Source: an uncultured Pelagibacteraceae bacterium (lineage in GTDB: Bacteria > Pseudomonadota > Alphaproteobacteria > Pelagibacterales > Pelagibacteraceae). Taken from it: 52,138 bases of DNA. The number at the start of each line of letters is the position of its first letter. The stretch's first letter is position 1. Made by a program: the position numbers and the translations under genes. Shown piece by piece: positions 19,350 through 29,017 of this stretch. Under the pieces are notes generated by a model. It was given only the letters and a program-made list of their open reading frames with translations. It made no database searches and had not been told where the DNA came from. The stretch is taken from assembly GCA_902608975.1 (NCBI GenBank), contig CACLQI010000006.1, positions 1 to 52,138 on the forward strand, in the 5' to 3' direction.

Positions 19350-20646
19350 AATTATGTATGATAGGAACTGGCTATGTTGGACTTGTAAGTGGAGTATGTT
19401 TTTCTGATTTGGGAAATGAAGTTATTTGTGTTGACAAGGATATCGAAAAAATCTCTAAATTAAAAAAAGGAATTATACCTATTTATGAGCCTGGTTTAAG
19501 TGAATTAGTTAAAAAAAATTATAAAGCAAACAGATTATCTTTTACTACGAATATTTCAGAAGCTATACAAAAGTCGAATCTTATTTTTTTATGCGTTGGC
19601 ACACCAACGAAAAAAAATACGAATGCAGCAGACTTAAGTCAAATATTTAATGCAGCAAAAGAGATAAGCTATAATATTAAATCTTCAAAAATTATAATTA
19701 ACAAATCAACTGTACCAGTCGCAACAGGAGATCAAATAGAAAAAATTATTTCGAAAAAAGTAAAAAGAAAATTATTTTCTGTAGTTTCAAATCCAGAATT
19801 TTTAAGAGAAGGAGAAGCTATTAGAGATTTCACTTATCCTGATAGAATTATTGTTGGAACATCTAATAAAAAAAGTAATAGAATTTTAAAGTCACTTTAT
19901 TCTCCATTAATATCTAAAGGTGCAAAATATATAAACACATCTAGGCGTGGAGCAGAATTAATTAAATATGCGTCTAATGCTTTTTTAGCTACGAAAATCT
20001 CATTTATAAATGAAATAGCAAATTTATGTGAAAAAACTAACGTAAACGTTGAAGATGTTTCGATAGGAATGGGCCTTGATAAGAGAATAGGTGGAAGATT
20101 TTTAAGAGCTGGACCAGCTTATGGTGGCTCATGTTTTCCTAAGGATACAAGAGCTATTGTTGATACAGCTAGCAAATTTAAAACAGATTTATCTATAATA
20201 AAAAGTGTTATTGCATCAAACAAAAATAGGTCAAAATTATTATTATTAAGAGTTTCGAAAATTCTTAAAAACAAAATAAAGAATAAAAAAATTAGTTTTT
20301 TTAGGTGTTACTTTTAAAGCGAACACTGATGATATGAGAGAGTCATCAAGTTTGAAAATGATACCTAGTTTATCAAAAAAAAGGAGCCATAATTAAATAT
20401 TATGATCCAACTGGTTACAAAAAAGAATTTGCTAAAAATAAAAATGTTTTTAATAGCCAAAGTATTAAAGATGCATGTTTAGATGCAGATTTAATAATAA
20501 TACATACTGAATGGAATGATTTTAAATCCTTAAATTATAAAAAATTGTCAAATAAAAAAAATTTTATTATTTATGATATGCGGAATATTTTATCTTATGA
20601 TAAAATTAAAAAAGACAAAGTAAAATATTTTGGTATTGGCAGGTAA
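19346..20646 (+). CDS. ugd: UDP-glucose 6-dehydrogenase (two frameshifts)
   Basis: Ugd oxidises UDP-glucose to UDP-glucuronate with two NAD+. The N-terminal Rossmann fold (MIGTGYVGLVSGVCFSDLG), the STVPVATGDQ region and the catalytic cysteine motif AYGGSCFPKDTRA are in the first frame. The C-terminal NAD-binding half is split by two one-base insertions, in T7 at 20296-20302 and A8 at 20375-20382. Removing both gives a 432-residue enzyme with LGVTFKANTDDMRESSS and HTEWNDFKSL, a normal length. The gene ends 4 bases before ridA on the other strand. Confidence 0.92.
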
Positions 20647-20650
20647 TTAA

Positions 20651-21112
20651 TTAATTTAACTCAAATACTGCATCTACTTCAACAGCAACACCTAAAGGTA
20701 AACTATTGACACTTACAGCAGCACGAGTGTGCATCCCTAATTCACCAAAAATTTTTGAAATCGTATCAGATGCACCATTTATAACTTTTGGTTGATCGGT
20801 GAATTGATCAATTGAATTTACAAAACCAGTCAACTTTATACATGATTTAATTTTACTTAAATCATCATTACATGCTTTTTTTGCTTGAGCTACTAAACTT
20901 AAGGCACATCTTTCAGCAGCCTTGTAACCATTATCTACATTTAAGTCTTTACCTAGTTTTCCTTTAATAAGTTCACCATTTTCATTCATAGAAATTTGTC
21001 CAGATATAAATAAAAAACTACCAGCTATCTTTGTTGCCACATATGCACCTACTGGTTCAGCAGCTTTAGGAAGTTTGATATTATTTTTTTTTAAATTTTC
21101 CTCGACACTCAT
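20651..21112 (-). CDS. RidA (YjgF/YER057c) family protein
   Basis: RidA-family proteins hydrolyse reactive enamines and imines from PLP enzymes, though many subgroups differ in role. The 153 residues match the long Rid subgroup: LFISGQISMNENGEL, AAERCALSLVAQAK, and a C-terminal GMHTRAAVSVNSLPLGVAVEVDAVFE. The arginine in HTRAAV is in the place of the family's substrate-binding arginine. Its ATG overlaps the stop of the preceding small exported protein by 4 bases, implying coupling. The substrate cannot be told from sequence. Confidence 0.85.
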   Translation of the reverse strand: MSVEENLKKNNIKLPKAAEPVGAYVATKIAGSFLFISGQISMNENGELIKGKLGKDLNVDNGYKAAERCALSLVAQAKKACNDDLSKIKSCIKLTGFVNSIDQFTDQPKVINGASDTISKIFGELGMHTRAAVSVNSLPLGVAVEVDAVFELN

Positions 21113-21324
21113 TTCTTTTTAATAATTTCATTTACAGATTTTCCATCAACTTTAATATCATCTGTTACAGAAAAGTTTTTAACACCTTCTTTGATTTGGT
21201 TTGCTTTGCATAGCAGATGCTCTTTTGATAATTTTTTAAATTCAGAACATTTTTTCTTTTCTTCAGCTACTGCAAAGTTAATTGTTAACATGGAAGCAAT
21301 AATTATATATATAAATTTTTTCAT
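21109..21324 (-). CDS. Small exported protein of unknown function
   Basis: This 71-residue protein has a clear signal peptide: MKK, a hydrophobic stretch to about residue 17, and a likely cleavage after AVA. The mature part of about 50 residues is charged, has two cysteines (about residues 26 and 39) and ends in KSVNEIIKKK. I do not recognise the family. It starts on the last base of topA and overlaps ridA by 4 bases, so it is probably translated from the same mRNA. Its two cysteines could pair in the periplasm. Confidence 0.75.
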   Translation of the reverse strand: MKKFIYIIIASMLTINFAVAEEKKKCSEFKKLSKEHLLCKANQIKEGVKNFSVTDDIKVDGKSVNEIIKKK

Positions 21325-23885
21325 TATTTTTTTTTTCCTTTTCTCTTATTTCTATCGTATTCTCTTCTTTTCTCAATTAATATTAGCGCCTCTTCCATTG
21401 TTACTTCTGTAGGATCTTTCTCTTCTGGAATTGTAGCATTTAAGGACTTATACTTAATATATGGTCCATATTGACCCTTCATTATTCTTACCGGCTTTTT
21501 GTCTTCCGGATGTTCCCCAAGATCTTTTATAAGAGATGATGATATTCTTCCTGGTTTAGCCTCAGCTATTAAAGTTATAGCTCTGTTTAAACCAATTGTA
21601 AAAATTTCATCAACGTTTTCTAATCTTGCTGATTTATTTTCACATTTAAGATAGGGGCCAAATCTACCAGAATTTAAAGTAATTTCTTTTCCATTCTCAG
21701 GATTAACTCCTAAAATTTTTGGTAGTGAACATAAAAATTTTGCTTTATCAACATCAATTGAGTCAATTGATATACCTTTTGGTATAGAAACATTTTTTAA
21801 GTTGTCATTAGTTATTTTTTTCTTTTTTTTCTTTTTTTTATTTTCCTCAAGTGTCTCTGGAATAATTTCATATTGTAAATATGGACCAAATCTTCCATTT
21901 TTAAGATATATATCCTTACCATCATTTGTTTTTCCTAGTAATTTTGGTTCAGCTAAATTTATTTGTTCTGCTGCTTTTGCTTTGGATAATGGTCGTGTAA
22001 ATTTACAGTCTGGATAATTTGAACACCCTATAAAAGCGCCACCACGAAAGCTATTTTTTAAACTTAATTGTCCACTGTTACATAATTTACATTTTCGATC
22101 TATTTTTCCATCACTGTCCGTTTCAAATATAAGTGTTCCAAGACTTTCGTTTAAAAGATCTAAAACTTCTCTTGTTCTTTTCTCTTTTACACTCGAAACA
22201 TTTTTGTTGAAATCAATCCAGAATTCCTCGAGCACTTTAACCCAATCTTCATTTCCTGCTGTTATTTCATCGAGTTGATCCTCTAGTTTTGCTGTGAAAC
22301 TATAATCAACATATTTAGTAAATAATTTTTCAAGAAATGCTGAAATCAACTTTCCTCTGTCTGTTGGAAAGAACCTTTTATTTACAATATCGGCATAACC
22401 TCTATTAGATATTACAGATATTATACTTGCATATGTTGATGGTCTACCTATACCAAGTTCTTCAAGTTTTTTAACGAGGCTAGCCTCAGAATATCTTGGC
22501 GGTGGCTGAGTAAAGTGTTGTTCGTCGATAAAACTTTCAATATTAACTGGACCCTTATTTACATTTGGAAGAATTTTTTCATCTTCATCATCATTTTCAT
22601 TTTTATATAATTTTAAAAAACCATCAAATTTAATAACTGAACCTGAAGCTTTTAAAATATTTTTGGAGTCTTCAGACTCTATTAAAATAGTTTTTCTATC
22701 AAATTTAGCAGTTTGCATTTGTGAGGATAGAGCTCTCGACCATATCAGGTTATATAATTTATTTTGATCAGTGCTCAAATATTTTTTCATTTGATTTGGA
22801 GATTTACTTATATCAGTTGGCCTGATAGCTTCATGAGCTTCTTGAGCGTTTTTAGCTTTTTTACCAGAATAATTGTTTGCTTCATCAGGTAAATAATCTT
22901 TTCCATAGTTGCTTTCTATATAATCTCTAAACACATTTATTGCATCTTTAGAAATATTTGTTCCATCCGTTCTCATGTAAGTAATTAAACCGATTGTTTC
23001 ACCCTCTATATCAATACCTTGATAAAGTCTTTGAGCAATTTGCATGGTTCTAGACGCACCAAAACCTAATTTACTTGAAGCTGATTGTTGAAGAGTTGAT
23101 GTAGTAAAAGGTCCTGAAGGGTTTCTCGAGTATATTTTTGAGGTTAATTCAGAAATATTATATTTTTTCTCTTTAATTTTATTAATTGCTAAGTTTATAT
23201 CCTCTTTATTTTTAAATGAAAATTTTTCAACTTTATTTCCATCTAGTTGAAAAAGATTTGCAACAAATTTTGTATCAGTATTGGTATTAATATTTAAATT
23301 TAAAGTCCAAAATTCTAAAGGCTTAAAAACTTCAATTTCATGCTCACGTTCAGTTAGTAATTTTAATGCAACAGATTGAACTCTTCCTGCAGATTTTGAT
23401 CCTGGTAACTTTGTCCATAGTATTGGAGAAATATTAAATCCAACTAAATAATCCAGTGCTCTTCTGGCCATATAAGCATCTACAAGTTGTGACTCTATTT
23501 GTCGTGGATTTTCAATTCCATTAGTTACAGCCTTTTTTGTTATTTCATTGAAAACAACTCTTTCAATCTTTTTATCTTTTAGTAATTTTTTTTCATTTAA
23601 AAATTCTTTAACATGCCACGCTATGGCTTCTCCCTCCCTATCTGGGTCGGTAGCTAGAATTATTTTTTCTGAGTCCTTTGCAGCATCAGTAATTTCTTTT
23701 AAATATTTTTTTGAAAAGCTGTCTACTTCCCATATCATTTTAAATTTATTTTCAGGGTCAACCGAACCATTTTTAGATGGAAGGTCTCTTATATGACCAT
23801 AGCTAGCTAGAACTGTAAAATTGCTACCCAAATATTTATTTATTGTTTTTGCTTTAGCAGGACTTTCAACTATGACGAGGTTCAT
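21324..23885 (-). CDS. topA: DNA topoisomerase I
   Basis: TopA relaxes negative supercoils. I chose the ATG at 23885, 24 bases inside the longest frame, because the Toprim domain starts at once there (MNLVIVESPAKAKTI). The 853 residues include DPDREGEAIAWH, the active-site region LITYMRTDGT near residue 310, one four-cysteine zinc finger (CKLC to CSNYPDC near residue 605) and three C-terminal repeats containing GRFGPYL or GQYGPYI. A run of eight lysine codons near 21820 lies in an intact frame. It follows plsY; the dprA often found between them is missing. Confidence 0.96.
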   Translation of the reverse strand: MNLVIVESPAKAKTINKYLGSNFTVLASYGHIRDLPSKNGSVDPENKFKMIWEVDSFSKKYLKEITDAAKDSEKIILATDPDREGEAIAWHVKEFLNEKKLLKDKKIERVVFNEITKKAVTNGIENPRQIESQLVDAYMARRALDYLVGFNISPILWTKLPGSKSAGRVQSVALKLLTEREHEIEVFKPLEFWTLNLNINTNTDTKFVANLFQLDGNKVEKFSFKNKEDINLAINKIKEKKYNISELTSKIYSRNPSGPFTTSTLQQSASSKLGFGASRTMQIAQRLYQGIDIEGETIGLITYMRTDGTNISKDAINVFRDYIESNYGKDYLPDEANNYSGKKAKNAQEAHEAIRPTDISKSPNQMKKYLSTDQNKLYNLIWSRALSSQMQTAKFDRKTILIESEDSKNILKASGSVIKFDGFLKLYKNENDDEDEKILPNVNKGPVNIESFIDEQHFTQPPPRYSEASLVKKLEELGIGRPSTYASIISVISNRGYADIVNKRFFPTDRGKLISAFLEKLFTKYVDYSFTAKLEDQLDEITAGNEDWVKVLEEFWIDFNKNVSSVKEKRTREVLDLLNESLGTLIFETDSDGKIDRKCKLCNSGQLSLKNSFRGGAFIGCSNYPDCKFTRPLSKAKAAEQINLAEPKLLGKTNDGKDIYLKNGRFGPYLQYEIIPETLEENKKKKKKKKITNDNLKNVSIPKGISIDSIDVDKAKFLCSLPKILGVNPENGKEITLNSGRFGPYLKCENKSARLENVDEIFTIGLNRAITLIAEAKPGRISSSLIKDLGEHPEDKKPVRIMKGQYGPYIKYKSLNATIPEEKDPTEVTMEEALILIEKRREYDRNKRKGKKK

Positions 23886-23922
23886 TTTATGAGAACCTAC
23901 ATAAAACACTTAGATAGTCAAA

Positions 23923-24498
23923 TTAATAAATTTTTGTCTTTGATTCAGTATTATTTTTTAGGCGTTTTATATTTTCTCTATGAGTGTAAAAAATTAGAAT
24001 GAACATTATTATAAAGAAATAATAATTCTCAACATCGATGTAAAAGTAATAAATTGGTATTAATAAAGAAGCCAAAAGTGAAGACAAGGAAGAGTATTTA
24101 GAAATAAAAAAAACTATAATCCATGTACCTATAAAAAAAAATCCTAAAATATAATTAATGCAAAAAAGAATCCCAACATATGTTGCAACACCTTTTCCAC
24201 CATTAAATTTTAACCATATTGGAAAAACATGACCTAAAAAAACAGCTAATGATGAAATAAATATAAATTCAGGAGATTGTGTTTTAATATAAAGAATTGG
24301 AATAACCGCTTTTAAAATATCTAAAATTAAGGTGCTGTAACCTATTAGTTTGTTTCCTGTTCGTAATGCATTTGTTGCACCTATATTACCAGAACCGATC
24401 TTTCTAATATCTTTATTTAAAATAATTTTTGTTAATAAAAAACCGAAAGGAATCGACCCCAAAAAATAAGATATTAATACAATTAAAGCTAATTCCAT
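23923..24498 (-). CDS. plsY: Glycerol-3-phosphate acyltransferase PlsY
   Basis: PlsY transfers the acyl group of acyl-phosphate to glycerol 3-phosphate, the first step of phospholipid synthesis. The 191-residue membrane protein has the three family motifs: LGSIPFGFLLTK, GSGNIGATNALR and GHVFPIWLKFNGGKGVAT. Several hydrophobic helices are evident. It lies 2 bases after pyrC' on the - strand, part of a ruvX-pyrB-pyrC'-plsY-topA run. Confidence 0.94.
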   Translation of the reverse strand: MELALIVLISYFLGSIPFGFLLTKIILNKDIRKIGSGNIGATNALRTGNKLIGYSTLILDILKAVIPILYIKTQSPEFIFISSLAVFLGHVFPIWLKFNGGKGVATYVGILFCINYILGFFFIGTWIIVFFISKYSSLSSLLASLLIPIYYFYIDVENYYFFIIMFILIFYTHRENIKRLKNNTESKTKIY

Positions 24499-24500
24499 AT

Positions 24501-25787
24501 TTAGATTTTAAACAACTCTTCACCTTTTACAAAAGTATTTACGACTTGTCCTTGTAGCTTTTTATCATCAATACAAGTATTTTTAGATTTTGATATAATT
24601 TTTTCTTTTTTGACAATCCATGGCTTGTATATATCTACAATGCAGAAGTCTGCGTCATTTCCAATCGATAAATTTCCTTTATTTATTTTTAAAATTTTTG
24701 CAGGATTACTAGTTAATAATTCAATTAATTTAAACAATTTAACTGAACCATTATGAAAAAGCTCTAATGATAATGGTAAAAGGGTTTCTACACCTGAGGC
24801 TCCAGTTGCTGCCTGTGAAAAGGTTAATCTTTTAGACTCCTCATCCTCTGGTTTATGGTCAGAAACAATTACATCTATCAAATTTTTATTAATTCCTTTT
24901 ATAAGCGACACTCTATCATCCTCAGTTCTTAATGGTGGAGATAGTTTTAAAAATGTCCTAAAGTCACCAATATCATTTTCGTTTAATGATAGATTATTAA
25001 TTGATACGCCTGTTGTAAAATTAACTACTTCTTTTTTTTGAGCAATTACATCAACTGATTTAGAAGATGATATTTGAGAAACATGATATCTACAATTTAA
25101 ATCTTCTAACAAAGTTAAGTCTCTTTCAATAATGATTTTTTCAGCAATATCAGGAATTCCTTGTAGCCCTAATTTTGTAGAGATAATTCCATCGTTCACC
25201 ATTCCATTTTTTGATAATTCAAGATCTTCTGCGTGTTGCATTATTAAACAATCTAAATCATAAGCAGATTTCATAATCCTAGACATTAATCTTGTATTTT
25301 GAATAGTTTTATTTCCATCAGTAAATCCAATAATTCCTTTTTTTTTTAATAAACCAAATTCTGTCATATTTGCGCCTTCAAGATTTTTTGTTAAAGATGC
25401 AGCTGGAAAAATATTAATTTTTGATTTATCTCTTCCTCTTCTTTTTAAAAAGTCAACTATAGAAACATTATCAATAACTGGACTAGTATTTGGCATTGTG
25501 ACAACAGATGTAACACCGCCTGCTATAGCAGCATTACTTAAAGTTTTAAAATTTTCCTTATATTCGTATCCAGGCTCTCCAACAAAAACTCTCATATCAA
25601 CCAAACCAGGAAAGACATATTTTTCCTTAAGATCAATAAATTTTTCCCTTGATGGGATATTGTTTTTATTAACTTTTTTACCTATTGCTTCGATTTTTCC
25701 TTCTTCACTAACTATCAATCCTCCAATTTCCTCAATCGAATTATAAGGATCTACTACGTTCGCATTAAGAAAATATTTTTTTTTCAT
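24501..25787 (-). CDS. Dihydroorotase-like protein, probably inactive (PyrC')
   Basis: Class I dihydroorotase fold, 428 residues, next to and overlapping pyrB by one base. The first metal-binding motif, normally D-x-H-V-H, reads DMRVFVGEPG near residue 63, so both histidines are gone. Later ligands remain in part (MQHAED, YHVSQ, SDHKPED). In Pseudomonas, inactive PyrC' proteins with similar losses are needed for assembly of the PyrB aspartate transcarbamoylase. By analogy this is a structural partner of PyrB, and a real dihydroorotase should be elsewhere. That role is inferred. Confidence 0.82.
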   Translation of the reverse strand: MKKKYFLNANVVDPYNSIEEIGGLIVSEEGKIEAIGKKVNKNNIPSREKFIDLKEKYVFPGLVDMRVFVGEPGYEYKENFKTLSNAAIAGGVTSVVTMPNTSPVIDNVSIVDFLKRRGRDKSKINIFPAASLTKNLEGANMTEFGLLKKKGIIGFTDGNKTIQNTRLMSRIMKSAYDLDCLIMQHAEDLELSKNGMVNDGIISTKLGLQGIPDIAEKIIIERDLTLLEDLNCRYHVSQISSSKSVDVIAQKKEVVNFTTGVSINNLSLNENDIGDFRTFLKLSPPLRTEDDRVSLIKGINKNLIDVIVSDHKPEDEESKRLTFSQAATGASGVETLLPLSLELFHNGSVKLFKLIELLTSNPAKILKINKGNLSIGNDADFCIVDIYKPWIVKKEKIISKSKNTCIDDKKLQGQVVNTFVKGEELFKI

Positions 25788-26728
25788 TATTCACAAAAAA
25801 TTTTTAAACAAGCCATTCTAACAGCCACTCCAAGTTCAACTTGTTCTTTTATTACACTCTTATTTATATCATCTGCTAGTTTTGTATCTATTTCTATTCC
25901 TCGATTCATTGGACCAGGATGCATTATCAGAGCATCATTTTTAGCTTCATTAAGTTTATCTGGAGTTAATCCATAATATTCATAGTATTCTCTGTTGGAA
26001 GATAAAAAAGAACTTGTCATTCTTTCATTTTGCAGTCTGAGCATCATAACAATATCACAATCTTTTAGTCCTTTTTTCATATTGGAAAAAGTATTAACTC
26101 CTAATTTATTAATGTCTTTGGGAAGTAAATTGGAAGGAGCTACTATATTTACTTCAGCACCTAACATATTTAACAAATAAATATTTGATCTTGCGACTCT
26201 CGAATGAAGTATGTCGCCGCATATTGCAATCTTTAAACCTTGTATTTTATTTTTACGGTCAATGATTGTTAATGCGTCTAGTAATGCTTGTGTAGGATGT
26301 TCCCTTCTTCCATCACCTGCATTAAGCACAGCGCAATTAACTTTTTGTGATAAAAGATTGCTTGCACCTGAGTCTTGGTGTCTAATTACAATTATGTCAG
26401 GATGCATTGCATTTAATGTCATTGCAGTATCAATTAACGTTTCGCCTTTTTTTATTGCTGAATTAGTAATATTCATTGACATAACGTCAGCACCAAGTCT
26501 CTTACCAGCTAACTCGAATGAACTTTGCGTTCTTGTAGAAGGTTCAAAAAATAAGTTAATTTGTGTTTTCCCATTGAGAATATTAATTTTTTTATTTTTA
26601 CTTTTATTTAATAAAATAAATTTTTTTGCTTCACTTAGGATTAAATTAACATCAGAAATTGAAAGATCTTGAATACCTAGCAGATGTTTTTGAGATATTT
26701 TAATAGCTTTTTTTGTATTTATTGCCAT
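25787..26728 (-). CDS. pyrB: Aspartate carbamoyltransferase catalytic chain
   Basis: PyrB joins carbamoyl phosphate and aspartate in pyrimidine synthesis. The 313 residues include [20 protein letters not shown] (carbamoyl-phosphate site), [21 protein letters not shown], a conserved MLRLQNERM stretch and [12 protein letters not shown] near the C-terminus. No pyrI regulatory chain is adjacent; instead the stop overlaps the start of the dihydroorotase-like gene. It follows ruvX by 42 bases. Confidence 0.96.
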   Translation of the reverse strand: MAINTKKAIKISQKHLLGIQDLSISDVNLILSEAKKFILLNKSKNKKINILNGKTQINLFFEPSTRTQSSFELAGKRLGADVMSMNITNSAIKKGETLIDTAMTLNAMHPDIIVIRHQDSGASNLLSQKVNCAVLNAGDGRREHPTQALLDALTIIDRKNKIQGLKIAICGDILHSRVARSNIYLLNMLGAEVNIVAPSNLLPKDINKLGVNTFSNMKKGLKDCDIVMMLRLQNERMTSSFLSSNREYYEYYGLTPDKLNEAKNDALIMHPGPMNRGIEIDTKLADDINKSVIKEQVELGVAVRMACLKIFCE

Positions 26729-26770
26729 TAAAATTAACTCTATAGCTATTAAGAGGTATTATTGCAAGTA

Positions 26771-27226
26771 TTAATTATTTAAGTAGTCTATTGCGCCTTG
26801 AAGTATGAAAGCAGCAGCATTTTCGTCAATTTTTTTTATTTTTTTTGAAATATTTACATCAAGCTGGCTAGATAGGTTAAATGCCCCAACCGTTGACAAT
26901 CTTTCGTCCCAAAGAAAAACTGGCAAATCAATAAATTTAGATATATTTGATGAAATATCTTTAACTGATTGAGCGGAGGATCCTAAAGTACCATCCATAT
27001 TTACTGGGTTTCCTATAACTATACCTTTAATATTATTTTCTTTTATAATTTCTTTTAATTCAGTCACTAGATCAGACGTATTAATTCGATCGATTGTTTT
27101 AAAAGGAGTAGCTATAGACTGTCTTTCATCACATATTGATACGCCGATCCTTTTTGAACCCAAATCTAATCCAATTAATCTTGTTTTAGAGGTTTGTTTT
27201 TTTTTAAACTCTTCAATAGTGATCAT
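26771..27226 (-). CDS. ruvX: RuvX/YqgF Holliday junction resolvase-like protein
   Basis: RuvX is an RNase H-fold nuclease linked to pre-16S rRNA 5' end processing and Holliday junctions. The 151 residues show the acidic start GLDLGSKRIGVSI, the VIGNPVNMDGT motif, LWDERLST and the final DENAAAFILQGAIDYL with the last catalytic aspartate. It is the first gene of the - strand run to topA, divergent from gatC with 49 bases between. Confidence 0.92.
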   Translation of the reverse strand: MITIEEFKKKQTSKTRLIGLDLGSKRIGVSICDERQSIATPFKTIDRINTSDLVTELKEIIKENNIKGIVIGNPVNMDGTLGSSAQSVKDISSNISKFIDLPVFLWDERLSTVGAFNLSSQLDVNISKKIKKIDENAAAFILQGAIDYLNN

Positions 27227-27275
27227 ATTGTATATTTTATACTTAAGTGGTACTTTGCAATAATCTAAATATCAT
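27227..27275. promoter_or_regulatory. Divergent ruvX/gatC promoter region
   Basis: These 49 bases must carry the start signals for both directions. On the + strand TTATAC followed 18 bases later by TAATCT (27261-27266) is a possible weak promoter, with the -10 element only 9 bases before the gatC ATG. No clear element stands out for ruvX. No operator-like palindrome is visible. Confidence 0.25.
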
Positions 27276-27563
27276 ATGACAATTGATCTTAAAACAGTAA
27301 AAAAAATTTCTAAATTAGCTAGAATATCTGTTGATGAAGAAAAAGCTAAAAAATTAGAGAGTGATTTAAACTCTATTTTTGAGTTTATTGAAAAATTAAA
27401 TCAATTAGATACATCTAAATCCAAACCGCTAACATCTGTTGTTGATACTAAACTTCAATTAAGAAAAGATGAAGTAAAATCTCAAAATATACGAGATCAA
27501 ATTTTAAAAAACTCACCAGATGAAAATAAGGATTTTTTTGTAGTACCAAAGGTTGTTGAATAA
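27276..27563 (+). CDS. gatC: Asp/Glu-tRNA amidotransferase subunit C
   Basis: GatC is the small scaffold subunit of GatCAB, which turns misacylated Glu-tRNA(Gln) and/or Asp-tRNA(Asn) into the correct amide form. The 95 residues have the [20 protein letters not shown] start and the [12 protein letters not shown] segment, with DEVKSQ near the C-terminal third. Its stop shares a base with the gatA ATG at 27563. Confidence 0.94.
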   Translation: MTIDLKTVKKISKLARISVDEEKAKKLESDLNSIFEFIEKLNQLDTSKSKPLTSVVDTKLQLRKDEVKSQNIRDQILKNSPDENKDFFVVPKVVE

Positions 27564-29017
27564 TGTCAAATATTTTGGACCTCACATTAGTAGATTTAGT
27601 TGAAAAAATTAAAAAAAAAGATTTATCTTCAAAAGAAATTACAAAAACATATATAGAAAGATCAGAAAAATCAAAAAAGTTAAATACTTATATTACTGAA
27701 GATTTTGAAAGTGCATTAAAAAAAGCTGATAATTTTGATAATAAACCCAACTTTGATAAAAAACTTCCAGGTATACCTATTGCTGTTAAGGATTTATTTT
27801 GTACAAAAAATATAAGAACAACTGCAGGCAGTAAAATTTTAGAAAATTTTATACCAACATACGAATCTACGGTAACAAATAATCTTTGGAATGAAGGAGC
27901 TATTCTTTTAGGTAAGCTTAATTGTGATGAATTTGCAATGGGCTCTTCAAATGAAACTAGTTTTTTTGGAAATGTGCAAAGTCCCGTTGGTGAAAAGATA
28001 GTACCAGGAGGATCTTCTGGTGGCTCAGCTTCTGCTCTCGCCGCAAAGCTTACACCAACAACAATAGGTACTGATACAGGTGGTTCAATACGACAACCTG
28101 CTTCATTTACTGGCACTGTAGGTTTAAAACCTACTTACGGTAGTTGTTCAAGATATGGAATAGTAGCTTTTGCATCATCTCTTGACCAGGCCGGCCCTAT
28201 GACTCGTGATGTTAAAGATTGTGCTTTATTGTTTAGTGTCATTAGTTCTTATGACAGTAAAGACTCAACATCAATAAACTTTAGGCGAGAAGACCATTTT
28301 AAAAAATTAAATAAATCAATTAAAGGAAAAAAAATTGGTATCCCAAAAGAATATAGAGTAGATGGAATGCCTAAAGAAATTGAAGATCTTTGGCAAAAAG
28401 GAATTAATATAGCAAAGGATGCTGGTGCTGAGATAATTGACGTTTCTCTACCCAACACAAATTACGCTTTACCAACATATTATATAGTTGCTCCAGCTGA
28501 GGCGTCATCAAACTTAGCAAGATATGATGGAGTAAAATATGGTTTTAGATCACAAGGAGAGAATTTAATTGATATGTATGAAAAAACTAGATCTGAAGGT
28601 TTTGGTAATGAAGTTAAAAGAAGAATAATGATTGGTACTTATGTTTTATCTTCAGGCTATTATGATGCTTACTACCTCAAAGCACAAAAAGTCAGAAGAT
28701 TAATTAAAAATGACTTTGATGATGTATATAAAAAAGTTGATGCAATTTTGACTCCATCAACTCCTAGTTCAGCGTTTAAAATTGGCGAAAAAACAAATGA
28801 TCCAGTGTCAATGTACTTAAACGATATATTTACAGTTCCAATAAATTTAGCTGGCTTACCTGCTATTTCCATTCCAGCAGGTCATGATCAAAAGGACTAC
28901 CCGCTGGGCCTACAAATTATTGGTAAAGCATTTGACGAACAAAATATTCTTAATATTGCTTATTCCTTAGAACAAGAAATAAAGTTTAAAAATAAAATGA
29001 ATGATTGGTGGTTGTAA
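27563..29017 (+). CDS. gatA: Asp/Glu-tRNA amidotransferase subunit A
   Basis: GatA releases ammonia from glutamine for the GatB step. The amidase signature is complete, with the Ser-cisSer-Lys triad at Lys76 (IAVKDLF), Ser151 (PGGSSGGSA) and Ser175 ([10 protein letters not shown]). The 484-residue length is normal. It overlaps gatC by one base and gatB by one base (TAATG at 29015-29019), so the operon gatC-gatA-gatB is tightly coupled. Confidence 0.97.
   Translation: MSNILDLTLVDLVEKIKKKDLSSKEITKTYIERSEKSKKLNTYITEDFESALKKADNFDNKPNFDKKLPGIPIAVKDLFCTKNIRTTAGSKILENFIPTYESTVTNNLWNEGAILLGKLNCDEFAMGSSNETSFFGNVQSPVGEKIVPGGSSGGSASALAAKLTPTTIGTDTGGSIRQPASFTGTVGLKPTYGSCSRYGIVAFASSLDQAGPMTRDVKDCALLFSVISSYDSKDSTSINFRREDHFKKLNKSIKGKKIGIPKEYRVDGMPKEIEDLWQKGINIAKDAGAEIIDVSLPNTNYALPTYYIVAPAEASSNLARYDGVKYGFRSQGENLIDMYEKTRSEGFGNEVKRRIMIGTYVLSSGYYDAYYLKAQKVRRLIKNDFDDVYKKVDAILTPSTPSSAFKIGEKTNDPVSMYLNDIFTVPINLAGLPAISIPAGHDQKDYPLGLQIIGKAFDEQNILNIAYSLEQEIKFKNKMNDWWL

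Noticed and set aside
21800-21845. Poly-pyrimidine stretch as a terminator or simple-sequence repeat
   Set aside because: It encodes a run of lysines within the intact topA frame and has no hairpin beside it.
26211-26672. 153-codon open frame on the + strand opposite pyrB
   Set aside because: pyrB motifs on the other strand are complete, and the frame resembles a hydrophobic shadow translation.
27688-28116. 142-codon open frame on the - strand inside gatA
   Set aside because: It lies antisense to highly conserved gatA sequence including the active-site serines, and its protein shows no family motif.
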